DNA of 64,000 nucleotides from Prionace glauca (GCA_037974335.1 CM075760.1:6941432-7005431); one strand, 5' to 3'. Numbered from the stretch's first letter, positions 1 to 11,510 are shown. Notes: generated by a model from the letters alone, not told the origin. A program made the numbers and translations.

Positions 1-372
1 CCCTAACCTTCACATCTTTGGACATTAAGGGAGAATTTAGCATGGTCAATCTGCATAGCCTGCCCATTTTTCAGACCCCACAGATATTCTGGTCACCCTA
101 TTGTAGAAAGGATATTATTAAACTGGAAAGAGTGCAGAAAAGATTTACTAGGACGTTACTGGGACTTGATGGATTGAGTTATAAGGAGAAGCTGGATAGA
201 CTGTGACTTTTTTCACTGGAGCAGAAGAGGCTGAGGGGTGATCTTATAGAGGTCTATAAAATAATGAGGAGCACAGATCAGCTCGATAGTCAATATCTTT
301 TCCCAAAGTTAGGGGAGTCTAAAACTAGAGGGCCTACGTTTAAGATGGGAGGGGAAAGATACAAAACTATTT
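1..372 (+). repeat. CR1-like LINE, 3' fragment
   Basis: Translation of 18-206 gives the C-terminal reverse-transcriptase tail typical of CR1-clade LINEs (FWSPYCRKDIIKLERVQKRF, then LLGLDGLSYKEKLDRL), and the sequence goes on with an RGDLIEVYKIM-like stretch broken by stops. It is a decayed, 5'-truncated copy that enters from outside the window. The LINE at 16970-17960 has a very similar 3' part, so the two are probably the same family. Confidence 0.8.
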
Positions 373-384
373 AGAAAGTTATGG

Positions 385-950
385 TTAATAAGAGTATAAG
401 AACATAAGAAATAGGAGCAGGAGTAGGCCATCTGGCCCTTCGAGCCTGCCCCGCCATTCAATAAGATCATGGCTGATCTGTCGTGGCTCAGTTCCACTTT
501 CCCGCCCTCTCCCCATAACCCTTAACCTTCTTATCAAAAACCCATCAACCCGCGTCTTAAAAATATTTTGCGAGGCAGCCTCCACCACTTCAACGGGCAG
601 AGAATTCCAGAGATTCACCACCCTTTGAGTGAGGAAGTTCCTCCTCAACTCCGTTCTAAAACGCCCCCCCCCTTTATCTTGAGGCTGTGCCCCCTAGTCC
701 TACTGTCTTTTTTGAGCGGGAAGAGTCTCCCCACCTCTATCCTATCCATCCCATTCATCACCTTATACGTCTCAATGAGATCTCCCCTCATTCTTCTAAA
801 CTCCAACGAGTACAAGCCTAGTTTATTCAGCCTCTCCTCATAGCTCAACCCCCTCAACTCCGGTATCAGCCTCCTCTGCACTCCCTCCAAGGCCAAAATA
901 TCCTTGCGTAAGTACGGCGCCCAAAACTGCACACAGTACTCCAGCTGTTC
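385..950 (-). repeat. CR1-clade LINE (family A), 5'-truncated 3' end
   Basis: On the minus strand this encodes the end of LINE ORF2, including YCVQFWAPYLRKDILALEGV and VVNLWNSLPVEVVEAA, and ends in the untranslated tail with an AAGAACATAAGA-type terminal repeat. It is one of six copies of this family in the window. Small indels break the frame. Confidence 0.9.
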
Positions 951-1483
951 AGTCAGAGAAAAGTGATCCACTGTGATCGAAAAGAAGGAATTGTGGTTGC
1001 TGCAAATCCCACCTCAAAACGGAAAATGCTGGAAGATTCATCAGTTTCAACAGTTTCTGTGGAGGGAAAGAGAGGGAATGATACAGGTTGCTGACCTTTG
1101 ACCCTAACTGGAAGAAATTGATGATTTCATGGTTTACAGACAAGTACAGAGTCAAGGAAAATAGAGAGGGAGTGGAGGAAAGTACTAATAGTCTTTTGAT
1201 AGGATGGAAGGCTGAAGTGATTGAATTACAATGGAGATGATTGTTGTTTGCTCTGACACAATTTCTCAGATCTGGGTTTAAACGTCATAATAAATGAGAA
1301 CAAAACCTCTCGATGAGTTCAGAGCTAAAGGTACCGCCTTCCAGTTATCTGGAGGCAGTTTTCATTCACAACTGTGAGATGAGCAACGTAGAAATGAGAA
1401 AGGAACTCAGTTTGAGCCGTGACACTTCTGGAGGAACGGAGATCTGGAATTCACCTAGGAATGAGTCAAAGTCTGGAAAGAAC
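951..1483. other. intergenic, no gene seen
   Basis: No gene is supported here. About 1010-1110 resembles a short dispersed shark repeat (AAAATGCTGGAAGATTCATC and what follows) that recurs near 42.73 kb, 43.10 kb and 47.45 kb. The rest looks like unique non-coding DNA. Confidence 0.5.
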
Positions 1484-1538
1484 GACGCCCACGACCCTGA
1501 GATTAAGAGTCTCATGCTCTACCGACTGAGCTAGCCGG
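1484..1538 (-). pseudogene. tRNA-Lys(CUU)-like fragment
   Basis: Read on the minus strand, 1538 down to 1484 gives a D-arm (GGCTAGCTCAGTCGGTAGAG), an anticodon arm with loop CTCTTAA (anticodon CUU, lysine) and the start of the variable region. The match to a normal lysine tRNA stops in the T-arm and the acceptor stem cannot pair. It is therefore a truncated tRNA pseudogene or the head of a tRNA-derived SINE. No A-rich tail or SINE body was recognised next to it. Confidence 0.75.
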
Positions 1539-1736
1539 ACACATGTATAGTAGTGCTTTCTTTAATCTAAAATGCATGGAGAAACTATGGCTTTTCCATC
1601 TGGTGTCTCAGTTTATTCATATTTCAACGTTCACAATGAATCCACCGACAGAATCCCCAAAGTTTCTATCCATCCCTCTCAGTCATCAATTACATCATTC
1701 ACATCTTTCAATTCTGAGCTTCACCTCCCCCTTACA

Positions 1737-2062
1737 GAGTGTGAGAGGGAGACACTGGGACGGACAGACAGCACCTTGAGAAGAGTGTGAAAGGGGCGAA
1801 ACTGGGACACTGAGACAGACAGTCAGCACCTTGAGGAGAGTGTGACGGGGGACAGTGGGACACTGGGACAGTGAGTCAGCACCTTCTGGAGAGTGTGAGA
1901 GGGGGGACACTGGGACAGAGAATCAACACCTTGTGGAGAGTGTGAGAGGGGGGAAACTGGGACATTGGGATAGACAGTGAGCACCTTGTGGAGAGTGTGA
2001 GAAGGAAACACTGGGGCACCGGGACAAAGAGTCAACACCTTGAGGAGAGTGTGAGAGGGGCA
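1737..2062. repeat. 45-57 bp tandem minisatellite
   Basis: About six imperfect units run in tandem, each starting GAGTGTGAGAGGGG and ending CAGCACCTTGNGGA, with ACTGGGACA in the middle. Units differ by small indels. Open frames across it on either strand are repeat artefacts. Confidence 0.9.
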
Positions 2063-2640
2063 CAAAGAGGATTCAAGCCACTGTTAGAGTTGTGAAGCAC
2101 TGGGTCCGAGACCGTTTGTTTATGTCCTGTGGTGCTGAGGATTGTCTCCACAGTCAGGCGTCAGGGAACACAACTATTTATTCCATCTGTTCACACAACA
2201 CTCCAAATATTGACTGCCCAATCTGGGAGAATGCAGCAGCTCACCCCGCACCTGAGGTCACATGACCCGTTCCCTGAAAGGAATGCCCCAACATATATAC
2301 AACACTCCTCTCCTGTAAATAACAGCCCCCTATCTCCACTCCCAGTACATCTGCAAACAATTGTGCATTTTTCTCTATTCACTTCACGCAGACTTGATGC
2401 AAAATCCATAGCATATTTACAATATAATACAGCAGGGGGAGTGACAATCTGCTAGGAGTTGATGCCTGGTGACTGGACACAGTTTAAAGAGCCTTTCTGG
2501 CGAGTGAAGCCTCGATGAATCTTCCAACGTTTGATCCCCTTCCCGCCCGTCGTCAGTAACCAATTTCGAGTCCTCTGTCCCCTCCATGAGTGGAGGAGCT
2601 GTTGATACCAGGCCTCCCACTAGTGTTTCCACTAGGAGAA
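2063..2640. other. unclassified, probably repeat-derived
   Basis: No open frame with recognisable protein similarity. The text is not low complexity and may be the end of a dispersed element, but no defining end, tail or domain was seen. Confidence 0.4.
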
Positions 2641-2644
2641 AAAA

Positions 2645-2945
2645 ATTAGAACCAGAGGGAACAACGTCGGACTAAAGGGACAGTCCATTATAACAAAGAT
2701 GAGGAGGAATTTCTGCAGCCAGAGAGTGGTGAATCTGTGGAACACTTTGCCACAGAAGGCTCTGGAGGCCCGGCCATTGAGATTCTCTAAGACAGAGGTA
2801 GGTAGGTTCATGATTAATAAGGGGACCAGGGGTTATGGGGAAAAGGCAGGAGAATGGGTATAAGGAAAAAAAAACAACCATGATTGAATGGTGGAGCAGT
2901 GGGCAAGTGGCATAATTTTGCTCCTATATCTTATGGTCTTATGGT
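2645..2945 (+). repeat. CR1-like LINE 3' end
   Basis: A frame through 2700-2810 contains the RRNFCSQRVVNLWN-type ending shared by shark CR1-like LINEs, followed by the untranslated tail and a TATGGTCTTATGGTC short terminal repeat. It is 5'-truncated. Confidence 0.8.
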
Positions 2946-3527
2946 CCCTGGCATCCCACATAACAAACCAGAGATTATAGTAGCTGGCAGAAATCTAACC
3001 TCTGGCAAGAGTGAAAAAAAAGGTGACAAGTATGAGAAGGGAGGTGGTCAATGCAGGACTGAGTGTGTTGTACCCAAATGCGTGCAGTTTACTGAACAAG
3101 GTAAATGAGCTTGTTGCACGCATTGAAATCGGCCACTAGGATGTTGTGGGCATCACAGAGATGTGTCTGCAAGGGGATCAGGGTTGGGTTCTAAATATCT
3201 AAGGATATTTGTCCTATCGAAAGGGCAGGCAGATTGGCAAAGGAGATGGTGTTGCATTGTTAGTAAGGAATGAAATTGAATCGATAGCAAGAAGCAATAA
3301 AGGATCAAAAGGGAGAGAATATCTGTAGGTGGAGTTGAGGAATCACAAAGATGAAAAGACCCTGAAGGGAGTTAGATACAAACCCTCCTAGCTGCAGTCA
3401 GGATGTGGGCAGAAAATACATCACGAGATAGAAAAAGCATATAAAATTGCTGATATTACAATAATCATGGGGGATATCATTATGTTGATGGACTTGGAAA
3501 ATCAGGTAGGTAGTTATCCCCAAAAAA

Positions 3528-3870
3528 ATTGTGGAGTGTCAATGTTTGTAGGACTAGAGGGCACAGCCTCAAGATAAAGAGGGGGGGGGGGCGGTTTAGA
3601 ACGGAGTTGAGGAAGAACTCCTTCACTCAAATGGTGGTGAATCTCTGGAATTCTCTGCCCGTTGAGGTGGTGGAGGCTGCCTCGCTAAATATTTTTAAGA
3701 AGCGGGTTGATGGGTTTTTGATAAGAGAGGGGATTAAGTGTTATGGGGAGAAAGCGGGAAAGTGGAACTGAGCCACGACAGATCAGCCATGATCTTATTG
3801 AATGGCGGGGCAGGCTCGAAAGGCTGGATGGCCTACTCCTGCTCCTATTTCTTATGTTCTATGTTTTTTT
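3528..3870 (+). repeat. LINE family A 3' end, nested
   Basis: The frame at 3529-3771 reads TRGHSLKIKRGGGRFRTELR then WNSLPVEVVEAASLNIFKKR, followed by the 3' tail ending TTATGTTCTATG. It interrupts the endonuclease region of family B LINE text, which resumes at about 3871. Confidence 0.85.
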
Positions 3871-3959
3871 GGAGCAGGTTGTGATACAACCTACTAGGGA
3901 ATAGCCAATTCTGGATTTGGTGGTATGTAATGAGGCAGACTTGAACAGGGAAATTTAAG

Positions 3960-4497
3960 ACCATAAGAACATAAGAACATAAGAAATAGGAGCAGGAGTA
4001 GGCCATCTGGCCCTTCGAGCCTGCCCCGCCATTCAATAAGATCATGGCTGATCTGTCGTGACTCAGCTCCACCTTCCCGCCCTCTCCCCATAACCCTTAA
4101 TCCCTTCTCTTATCAAAAACCCATCAACCCGTTTCTTAAAAATATTTAGCGAGGCAGCCTCCACCACTTCAACGGGCAGAGAATTCCAGAGATTCACCAC
4201 CCTTTGAGTGAAGAAGTTCCTCCTCAGCTCTGTTCTAAACCGCCTCCCCTTTATCTTGAGGCTGTGCCCCCGAGTCCTACTGTCTTTTTTGAGCGGGAAC
4301 AGTCTCTCCACCTCTATCCTATCCATCCCATTCATCATTTTATATGTCTCAATGAGATCTCCCCTCATTCTTCTAAACTCTAACGAGTACAAGCCTAGTT
4401 TATTCAGCCTCTCCTCATAGCTCAATCCCCTCAACTCCGGTATCAGCCGAGTAAACCTCCTCTGCACTCCCTCCAGGGCCAAAATATCCTTGCGCAG
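3960..4497 (-). repeat. LINE family A 3' end, nested
   Basis: Minus-strand translation gives LRKDILALEGVQRRFTRLIP to FLIREGIKGYGERAGRWS without a stop. The terminal tandem AAGAACAT repeats lie at about 3965-3988. It is 5'-truncated and lies within the same family B LINE, in the opposite orientation to the copy at 3528-3870. Confidence 0.9.
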
Positions 4498-5470
4498 GTG
4501 ATGTAACGCTTTGGGAGCAGTGACCACAATATGATAGAATTGACACTGCAGTTTGAGAGGAGAAGCTGGAGTCAGATGTAACGGTATCAGAATTAAATAA
4601 AGGGAATTACAAAGGCATGAGGGAGGAACTGGCCAGAGTTGATTTGAAAGGGAACCCAACAGGGAAAAGCGTGCAACAGCAATGGCAGGAGTTTTTTAGA
4701 GGGACAACAGAAATTCAGGAGGAACAGCAGAAATTATTCCCAATGTCACAGGGAGGATGAGGCATCCATGGCTGACGAGGCAAGTCAACAACAACATTAA
4801 CACAGAAGAGAAAGTATACAAAGTGATGAGGATTAGTGGGAAGCCAGAGGATTGGGAAGTCTTTAAAAGCGAGAAGAGGACAACTCAAAAAAACAATAAA
4901 GGGGAAGAAGATGAAATATGAGCGTAAGCTGGCTAGTAATATAAAAGAAGATAGGAAGATATTTTTTCAATATATAAAAAGTAAGAAAGAGACAAAAATA
5001 GGTATTGGACCACTGGAAAATGAGGCTGGAGAAGGAATAATAGGAAACAAAGAAATGGCAGAGGAAATGAATAGTTACTTTACATCAGTCTTCACGGTTG
5101 GATACATTAATGAGATGCCAGAACTCCAGGAGAGTCATGGGGTTGGGGGGGGCGCACAGGTGCGTGTAGTGGCCGTCACTAAGGAGAAGATTCAGGGGAA
5201 ATGGAAAAGTCTGATGTTGGATAAATCACCTGGACTAAATGGACTGCACCCCAGGATCCAAAAAGATATAGCTGATGAAATTGTGGAGGCAATGGTGGTG
5301 ACCTTTCAGGAATCACTGGACGCAGAGACGGGACCAGCAGGCCAGAAAGTCAGTTGTTTAAGAAGGGAGAGAAGCAGAAGACGGGAAATTATAGGGTAGT
5401 TAGTCAGACGTCAGTCATTGGCAATATTTTAGAGTTCATTATGAAAGATGAGGTGGCAGAAGATGATAAA

Positions 5471-5805
5471 ATATTGTTGAAGTGGAAACTTTCCTCCTTC
5501 TTGACTGTGATAGAAAGAATCAACAAAATTAATTCTGACAAAATAACTAGTCTTTATTTACGAAAGACTGCATGCACTATTGGCAGTAACTTGAGTTTGG
5601 TGAGCAGTTGTCACGACGTGCTAATTCCTTCTCAAGTCCGCACTTACTTAAAGACTCAGTTCAGTAATTATACAAAATCATTATCAGTTTCCATGACCAG
5701 AGCTTATTCAGGAATTTGATCAATAGAAGCATCATAAGAAGTGCCATAAATCATGGTACAACCTTCTGACCTCCTAGAACTCTTCCTCTCACCATTCATA
5801 CTTTT
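5471..5805. other. unclassified insert, left part
   Basis: Sequence between the family B LINE reverse-transcriptase start and the family A LINE. With 8131-8340 it may be one element of about 540 bp that was itself interrupted by the family A LINE. No protein domain or terminal repeat was recognised. Confidence 0.4.
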
Positions 5806-8130
5806 ATAAGAACATAAGAACATAAGAAATAGGAGCAGGAGTAGGCCATCTGGCCCTTCGAGCCTGCCCCGCCATTCAATAAGATCATGGCTGATCTGTC
5901 GTGACTCAGCTCCACCTTCCCGCCCTCTCCCCATAACCCTTAATCCCTTCTCTTATCAAAAACCCATCAACCCGTTTCTTAAAAATATTTAGCGAGGCAG
6001 CCTCCACCACTTCAACGGGCAGAGAATTCCAGAGATTCACCACCATTTGAGTGAAGAAGTTCCTCCTCAACTCTGTTCTAAACCGCCCCCCCTTTATCTT
6101 GAGGCTGTGCCCCCTAGTCCTACTGTCTTTTTTGAGCGGGAACAGTCTCTCCACCTCTATCCTATCCATCCCATTCATCATCTTATACGTCTCAATGAGA
6201 TCTCCCCTCATTCTTCTAAACTCTAACGAGTACAAGCCTAGTTTATTCAGCCTCTCCTCATAGCTCAATCCCCTCAACTCCGGTATCAGCCGAGTAAACC
6301 TCCTCTGCACTCCCTCCAGGGCCAAAATATCCTTGCGCAGGTGCGGCGCCCAAAACTGCACACAGTACTCCAGCTGCGGCCTCACCAATGCCCTATACAG
6401 CTGCAGCAAGACCTCCCTACTTTTATATTCAATCCCCTTCGCTATGAAGGCCAGCATCCCATTCGCCTTCCTGACCACCTGCTGCACCTGCAAGCTGGGT
6501 TTTTGCGACTCATGCACAAGGACCCCGAGGTCCCTCTGCACCGTCGCCTGCTGCAGTTTTTCGCCCCGTAAGTAATAGTCCTTCCTACCATTCCTCCTAC
6601 CAAAGTGGACCACCTCACACTTGCCAACATTGAATTCCATTTGCCATTTCCTGGCCCATTCGCCCAGCCTATCTAGATCCTTCTGCAGACTCTCCACACC
6701 CTCCGCACAATTTGCCTTTCCCCCAATCTTGGTGTCATCAGCAAATTTCGACACCCTGCACTCGGTTCCCTCCTCCAGATCATCTATATAAATGGTAAAT
6801 AGCTGAGGCCCCAGCACCGACCCCTGGGGCACCCCACTAGTCACCAACCGCCAATCCGAATAGCATCCATTGACCCCCACTCTCTGCCTCCTATTTGACA
6901 ACCAATCCTCTATCCACGCTAACACCCTACCCCCAACTCCATGTCCCCTGACCTTCTGCAATAACCTCTTGTGAGGTACCTTGTCAAACGCCTTCTGAAA
7001 ATCCAGAAAGACCACATCCACCGGCTCTCCTCCATCCACTGCCCTAGACACATCCTCATAGAACTCCAGTAAATTTGTCAGACACGACTTCCCTTTAATG
7101 AAACCGTGTTGCGTCCGCCCTATCAAGCAATTCCCCTCAAGATGCCTCGCTATTTCCTCCTTAATGACGGTTTCTAACATTTTACCTACCACAGACGTTA
7201 AACTAACCGGCCTATAATTCCCCGCCTTTTGCCTGGCACCCTTCTTAAACAACGGCGTAACATTAGCCGTTTTCCAATCTTCCGGCACTTCCCCGGAATC
7301 CAGCGACGTCTGGAAAATAACCACCAAGGCATCCACTATCACCTCCGCCATTTCTTTCAGAACCCTCGGATGCATTCCATCCGGTCCTGGGGACTTGTCC
7401 ACAATCAGCCCCTCCAGTCTGTCGAGCACCACCTCTCTAGTAACAGTAATGTCATTAAGACCCTCCATTCCTACCACCTTTCCATCGCTAACACCCGGCA
7501 AATTATTCACGTCCTCCTCCGTGAAGACAGAAACAAAGAAGTTATTCAAGACCTTAGCCATATCCCTATCCCCTACCACTAGCTCCCCTTTCTCATCCTC
7601 TAAAGGACCAACGTTTATCCTAGCCAGCCTCTTCCTTTTTATATATTTATAAAAACTCTTGCTATCCTTTTTTATATTAAGTGCTAGCCCAGCCTCATAG
7701 CTTCTCCTACCCTCCTTTATCAATTTCTTTGTCAATCTTTGTTGACATTTAAACCTTTCCCAATCCTCTTCTCGCCCACTGCTCTTAGCTACTCTAAACT
7801 TCTCCGCTTTTAATTTAACACTTTCCTTCACCTCCTTCGTTATCCACGGCTTATTACCTCTCCTCCTACTGTCCTTTTTAACCATCGGAATAAATTTCTG
7901 CTGAGCACCAAGAAAGATCTCCTTAAAGATCCTCCACTGCTCCTCAGCAGACCTACCTTCCAACGCGTTCCCCCAGTCCACATTCGCCAATTCCTCTCTC
8001 ATCCTACCATACTCCCCTCTATTCAAACAAAGGACGCGTGTCTGGGAACCCACTTTCTCCTCCTCCATCTGCACCAGAAACTCCACCATACAATGATCAC
8101 TCTCTCCAAGAGGATCCTGTACTGTTATGG
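5806..8130 (-). repeat. CR1-clade LINE (family A), long copy with open RT frame
   Basis: The frame from 8158 down to 5906 is open for 750 residues. It begins in the C-terminal part of the apurinic-like endonuclease (LGESDHCMVEF, roughly residues 17-27), passes a linker (KPWITKEVKESVKLKAEKF), and then the reverse transcriptase: KSPGPDGMHPRVLKEM, LFKKGARQKAGNYRPVSLTS, VVFLDFQKAFDKVPHKRLL, SGVPQGSVLGPQLF and the catalytic FADDTKIGG. It ends with the family tail LWNSLPVEVVEAASLNIFKK and GERAGRWS. The 3' untranslated tail with AAGAACAT repeats is at about 5811-5850. The element is 5'-truncated inside the endonuclease domain, so it cannot move on its own, but its open frame and the closeness of other copies suggest recent activity of the family. 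Confidence 0.93.
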
Positions 8131-8340
8131 AACAGGAGAAAGTCGGTGACTCCTTCATCCCTGACCTTATCTTGTCTTACTCATACAGCCCTAGGTTATG
8201 CGGAGTCAGCCTTATCAGGTCTTGACCTTCTCAGGTCTTCTTCATGTCTTAGGTTGTTCACAGTCAGCTTTCCTTATTGTGGACTAAATCGTTCACCAAT
8301 GTTACATTCTGCCACAACTTAATTCATACAATTTCACAAT
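8131..8340. other. unclassified insert, right part
   Basis: Pyrimidine-rich sequence between the truncated 5' edge of the family A LINE and the resumption of family B LINE text (CAGTTCGGCTTTGTCAAGGG at about 8351). See 5471-5805. Confidence 0.4.
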
Positions 8341-9114
8341 AGCACTGAGTCAGTTCGGCTTTGTCAAGGGGAGCCCATGTCTGACAAATCTGTCAGAGTT
8401 CTTTGAGCAGGTAACAAGGAAGTTAAATAGGGAGGACCAATTGAACTGATTAATTTCGATTTCCAGAAGGCCATTGATATAGTGCTGCATTGGAGACTCT
8501 TAAATGAGTTAAGTGCCAATGGAGATGAGAGCAAGATCCTGGCATGGATAGAGGATTGGCTGGCTGACAGAAGGCAGAGAGTGAGGATGAAGGGGATCTG
8601 TTTTCAGGATGGCAGCCAGTGACTACTGGTGTGCCTCAGGGTTCGGTGCATTAATGTATATTCATAATAAATATGAATGATTTGGAAGAATGAAATGAAG
8701 ACGCTGTTGCGGAAGATACAAAGATATATCGAATGACAGGGAGTATTGAGAAAGTCGGGGGGGGTGCGGAGGGAGGGCTGCAGAAGGACATGTACAGGTA
8801 AGAGAGAGGGCAAAGAGATGGCAGATGGAATACAACGAGGAAAAGTGTGAGATTGTGCACTTTTGAAAGAGAAATGCAGGCATAAATTGTTTTCTAAACG
8901 GGGAAATACTTAGAAAATCAGATGCGCAAGGGAACCTGGGAGTCCCTGTTCAAGATTCTCTAAAGGTTAACCTGAAGGTTCAATCATCAGTTAGAAAAGC
9001 AAATCGAATGCTGGTATTCATGCCGACAGGGCCCCTACCCAGGCTTGGGCCCACACCAGGTTCAGACCGACACAGGTTCAGGCAGAGACGTCGTTCAAAT
9101 TCACACAAGGTTCA

Positions 9115-9540
9115 AACTCTTGTCTTACGAGGGAAGATTGAACGCACTTGGGCTGTTTTCCCTTGAGAGACGTCGGCTGAGGGGGGATCTAATAGAGGTT
9201 TATAAGATTATGAAGGGGACAGATAGAGTAGATGGTGATAAGCTTTTTCCGCTATTAGAAATGGATAGAACGAGGGGTCACGGGCTTAGGGTGAGGGGGG
9301 CTAGATATAAGACTAATATTAGAGGGCAGTTTTTCACACAAAGGGTAGTGGGGATGTGGAATGCACTGCCGAGTAAGGTGGTGGAAGCAGGCACGCTAGG
9401 GTTGTTCAAGAGTCACTTGGACAGCCACATGAGCGGTCTACATATAGGGGGATATAGCAGGCCTTACTAAGCATTGTAGGCTTGGGGTCAGTTTTAGCCT
9501 CAGGGATATAGAGTCTTTAACAATGAAATTTTTATCCACA
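9115..9540 (+). repeat. CR1-like LINE 3' end (another family)
   Basis: The open frame within 9045-9470 reads LSYEGRLNALGLFSLERRRL, GDLIEVYKIMKGTDRVDG and FFTQRVVGMWNALPSKVVEA, the C-terminal tail of a CR1-clade ORF2. It is preceded by a short CAGGTTCAG-type repeat (about 9030-9110). Confidence 0.85.
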
Positions 9541-9544
9541 GGCA

Positions 9545-9980
9545 CTTAAGTCCAGCAAGGGGCATGCGGGCGGCAGGTTGTGGTGGGCTGCTCTTGGATA
9601 TTGCTTCGGGAGTTGCCTACTGCTTCATGTCGTTGGTGTGCGTAAACTGGACCATCTCGAGGGCATCATGGCAGCTCAGAGGCTATCTCTGTTGCTGTGC
9701 GGACACATGGATTTGGGCCTGTGTCTGTGGGAGTTTGCGCGTTCTCCCCGTGGTTGCGTGGGTTTCCTCCGGGTACTCCGGTTTCCTCCCACATCCCAAA
9801 AATGTGCTTTTAGGCTGATTGATTGGGTAACAAATTGTCCCTATATTGGACCTCCCTGATCCTCACACATTAGGCACAGACTAGAGTCATGAATAGGTCA
9901 CTGACCATGGGACGGCGGCGCGGGCTCGTTGGGCCGAAGGGCCTGTTTCCCGTGCTGTGTTGTTCTTTGTTCTCTTTGTC
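9545..9980 (+). repeat. tRNA-derived shark SINE with TTCTTTG tail
   Basis: Contains the body shared by shark SINEs (GTTGCGTGGGTTTCCTCCGG, then CTCCGGTTTCCTCCCACATC) and ends GGGCCGAAGGGCCTGTTTCC and GTTGTTCTTTGTTC. A nearly identical copy lies at 48395-48655, and reverse copies at about 14650-15050, 53095-53360 and 53780-54070. Confidence 0.85.
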
Positions 9981-10440
9981 TTTGTTCTTACCCATTCTGT
10001 CCCGCTCTCTGTCTCGATGTCTCTGTTTCGCTCTGTGTCTGGCTGTTTCCCTCTGCCTCACTTCTTGTCTCCTGTTTTCCTTTCATCTCCCTTTCCCTCT
10101 TTTATAACAACCTCCTGCCTGTCTTCTTCTGTCTCCCTTTCTTATTTCCTGTATATCACCCTCGCCATTTTCTCCACTCTCTATCCTGTCTCCCTCTCTT
10201 TGTGAGAGCCTTTCTCTGTCTTTGTTCTTTCTCTCTGTCTGCTTTATTCCCTGTACCTGTTAGAAACTCTTCAAATTGTAGTCCTCCTTGTTTTGTGCCT
10301 TTCCCTCTCTCTACCAATTTGTCTCTCTCTATCACTCACATTGTTGCTAACACGCTCCTCTCTCTCTCCCTTTCTGTAACTATTTCTGTTTTTGTGAGGG
10401 TGTTTTGTTGTTTACAGTATGAATGCCCAACAGAAAGAGT
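9981..10440. repeat. pyrimidine-rich low-complexity tract
   Basis: CTCTGTCT- and TTTCCCTCT-type simple sequence between the SINE tail and the receptor gene. Open frames here are compositional. It presumably grew from the SINE tail. Confidence 0.7.
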
Positions 10441-10467
10441 CAGGAGTCTTGTAGTTGTAGTTTCCTG

Positions 10468-11369
10468 TTATGGTGTATTGAGTTGAAGAATTGCAGTAAT
10501 GGGGTATTTCAGTAGATCTTTTAGCTGCTGTCTGAAGTGAGTCTGTGTCACAGCATAAATGGCAGTATTTGTGCAGCAACTTGTGAGTTGTAGCATGAAG
10601 CCCAATTCCATAACAAAAAGATGTAACCTTATTGACTGGTAGCCCAAATTATACATCCGAATCCATATTGAATAAACCATTAATGTCGACCATAAGACAA
10701 TGAAATTGGCTGAGATAACAAATAGTAAAATTATGGATTTCCTTCGACTCTCCATCTCTGGGTCTTTGGGATTCTCCCCACTGCTGTGAGCCCGGAGTCT
10801 CCTGCGGGCTCTGCTGCTCACTAAAATGTGTTTGACGGTGAGGGCATTGAGCAGCAGAATCAGGGCGAATGGGACACACGGGGTTAGAATGTTGTGGAGG
10901 AACTCAATTGTTCCCCAGACCGGAGATTCCACAACATCCCATGAGAAGCGACAAAACCAGGGATTGTTCGCCAGCCCATATCCTTTTAATAACATAAAAT
11001 ACCAGGAAATGTTTTTTAAACAGCTCAGCACTGTCACTGTTCCCAGAACCACAGCCACTGATTTCTCAGTGCAATATTTATTTTTCAGCTTGGGGCAGCA
11101 AATGGCCACAAATCGATCAAAGGTGAAAGTGACGGTGAACCAGACAGAACAGTCAGTGGCAGTGTAAAGCAGGACGGCGTGGATGTTACACACGGGGACT
11201 GATAGTAAGAAATAAAACTTTTCCCAATAAACAATGGGAATGTGTCTCAATATCAGGTCGAGGATAACAACTAGCAGATCCCCCGCTGACATGGCCACCA
11301 GGTAACGAGTGACACATTTGGACAGACCACAGTTTCTGCTCATCAGTGTCACAATTGTGATTATGTTCA
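10468..11369 (-). CDS. GPR139-like class A GPCR, exon 2
   Basis: Encodes most of a rhodopsin-family receptor resembling GPR139/GPR142. The exon opens after a TTCCTTCCTGACAG acceptor with VNIITIVTLMSRNCGLSKCV, so it starts near the end of TM1. Helices 2-7 follow. FDRFVAICC stands for the DRY motif after TM3, CCTNTAIYAVTQ stands for NPxxY in TM7, and ESRRKSIILLFVIS leads into TM6. The C-terminal tail ends KYPITAILQLNTP. Ligand and G-protein coupling cannot be read from the sequence; vertebrate GPR139 is a plasma-membrane receptor reported to respond to aromatic amino acids. It appears intact. The first exon is at 16258-16504, about 4.9 kb upstream. Family assignment is firm, orthology to GPR139 itself is not. 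Confidence 0.92.
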
Positions 11370-11381
11370 CTGTCAGGAAGG

Positions 11382-11510
11382 AAATGAAGAATAACATTAG
11401 GTATGATTCAGGGGGAAAAGTGACAATTTAGACTGTAAATGGAACAACATTTTAAAAAATATCGTGTACACAAACTGAATAACTTAAATCTCTTTTTATA
11501 GAACACAGAA
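11382..11510. other. receptor intron, 3' part
   Basis: Polypyrimidine tract (TTCATTTCCTTCCTGACAG on the minus strand) and unique sequence before the first intronic repeat. No other signal seen. Confidence 0.5.

Larger units (their letters stand above)
2950..9030 (+). repeat. old CR1-clade LINE (family B) split by insertions
   Basis: Endonuclease-domain text lies in 3060-3530 (GITEMCLQGDQGWV-like), the linker and early reverse transcriptase in 4500-5470 (frame 4836-5399, with LDKSPGLNGLHPRIQKDIAD, where the family usually has PGPDG), and the later reverse transcriptase in 8341-8860 (FGFVKGSPCLTN), then to about 9030. The pieces are collinear on one strand, so this looks like one copy broken by three younger insertions (3528-3870, 3960-4497 and the block 5471-8340). 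Several stops and frameshifts show it is dead. Confidence 0.75.

Noticed and set aside
1313-1534. 73-residue plus-strand frame
   Set aside because: Runs into the tRNA-Lys-like fragment on the opposite strand; no similarity.
5471-8340. The two flanking pieces of the long LINE as ends of an LTR-type element
   Set aside because: No terminal repeat, primer-binding site or retroviral-type protein could be seen, so it was left unclassified.
9929-10486. 185-residue plus-strand frame
   Set aside because: SINE tail plus pyrimidine-rich low-complexity DNA; overlaps the end of the receptor gene on the other strand.
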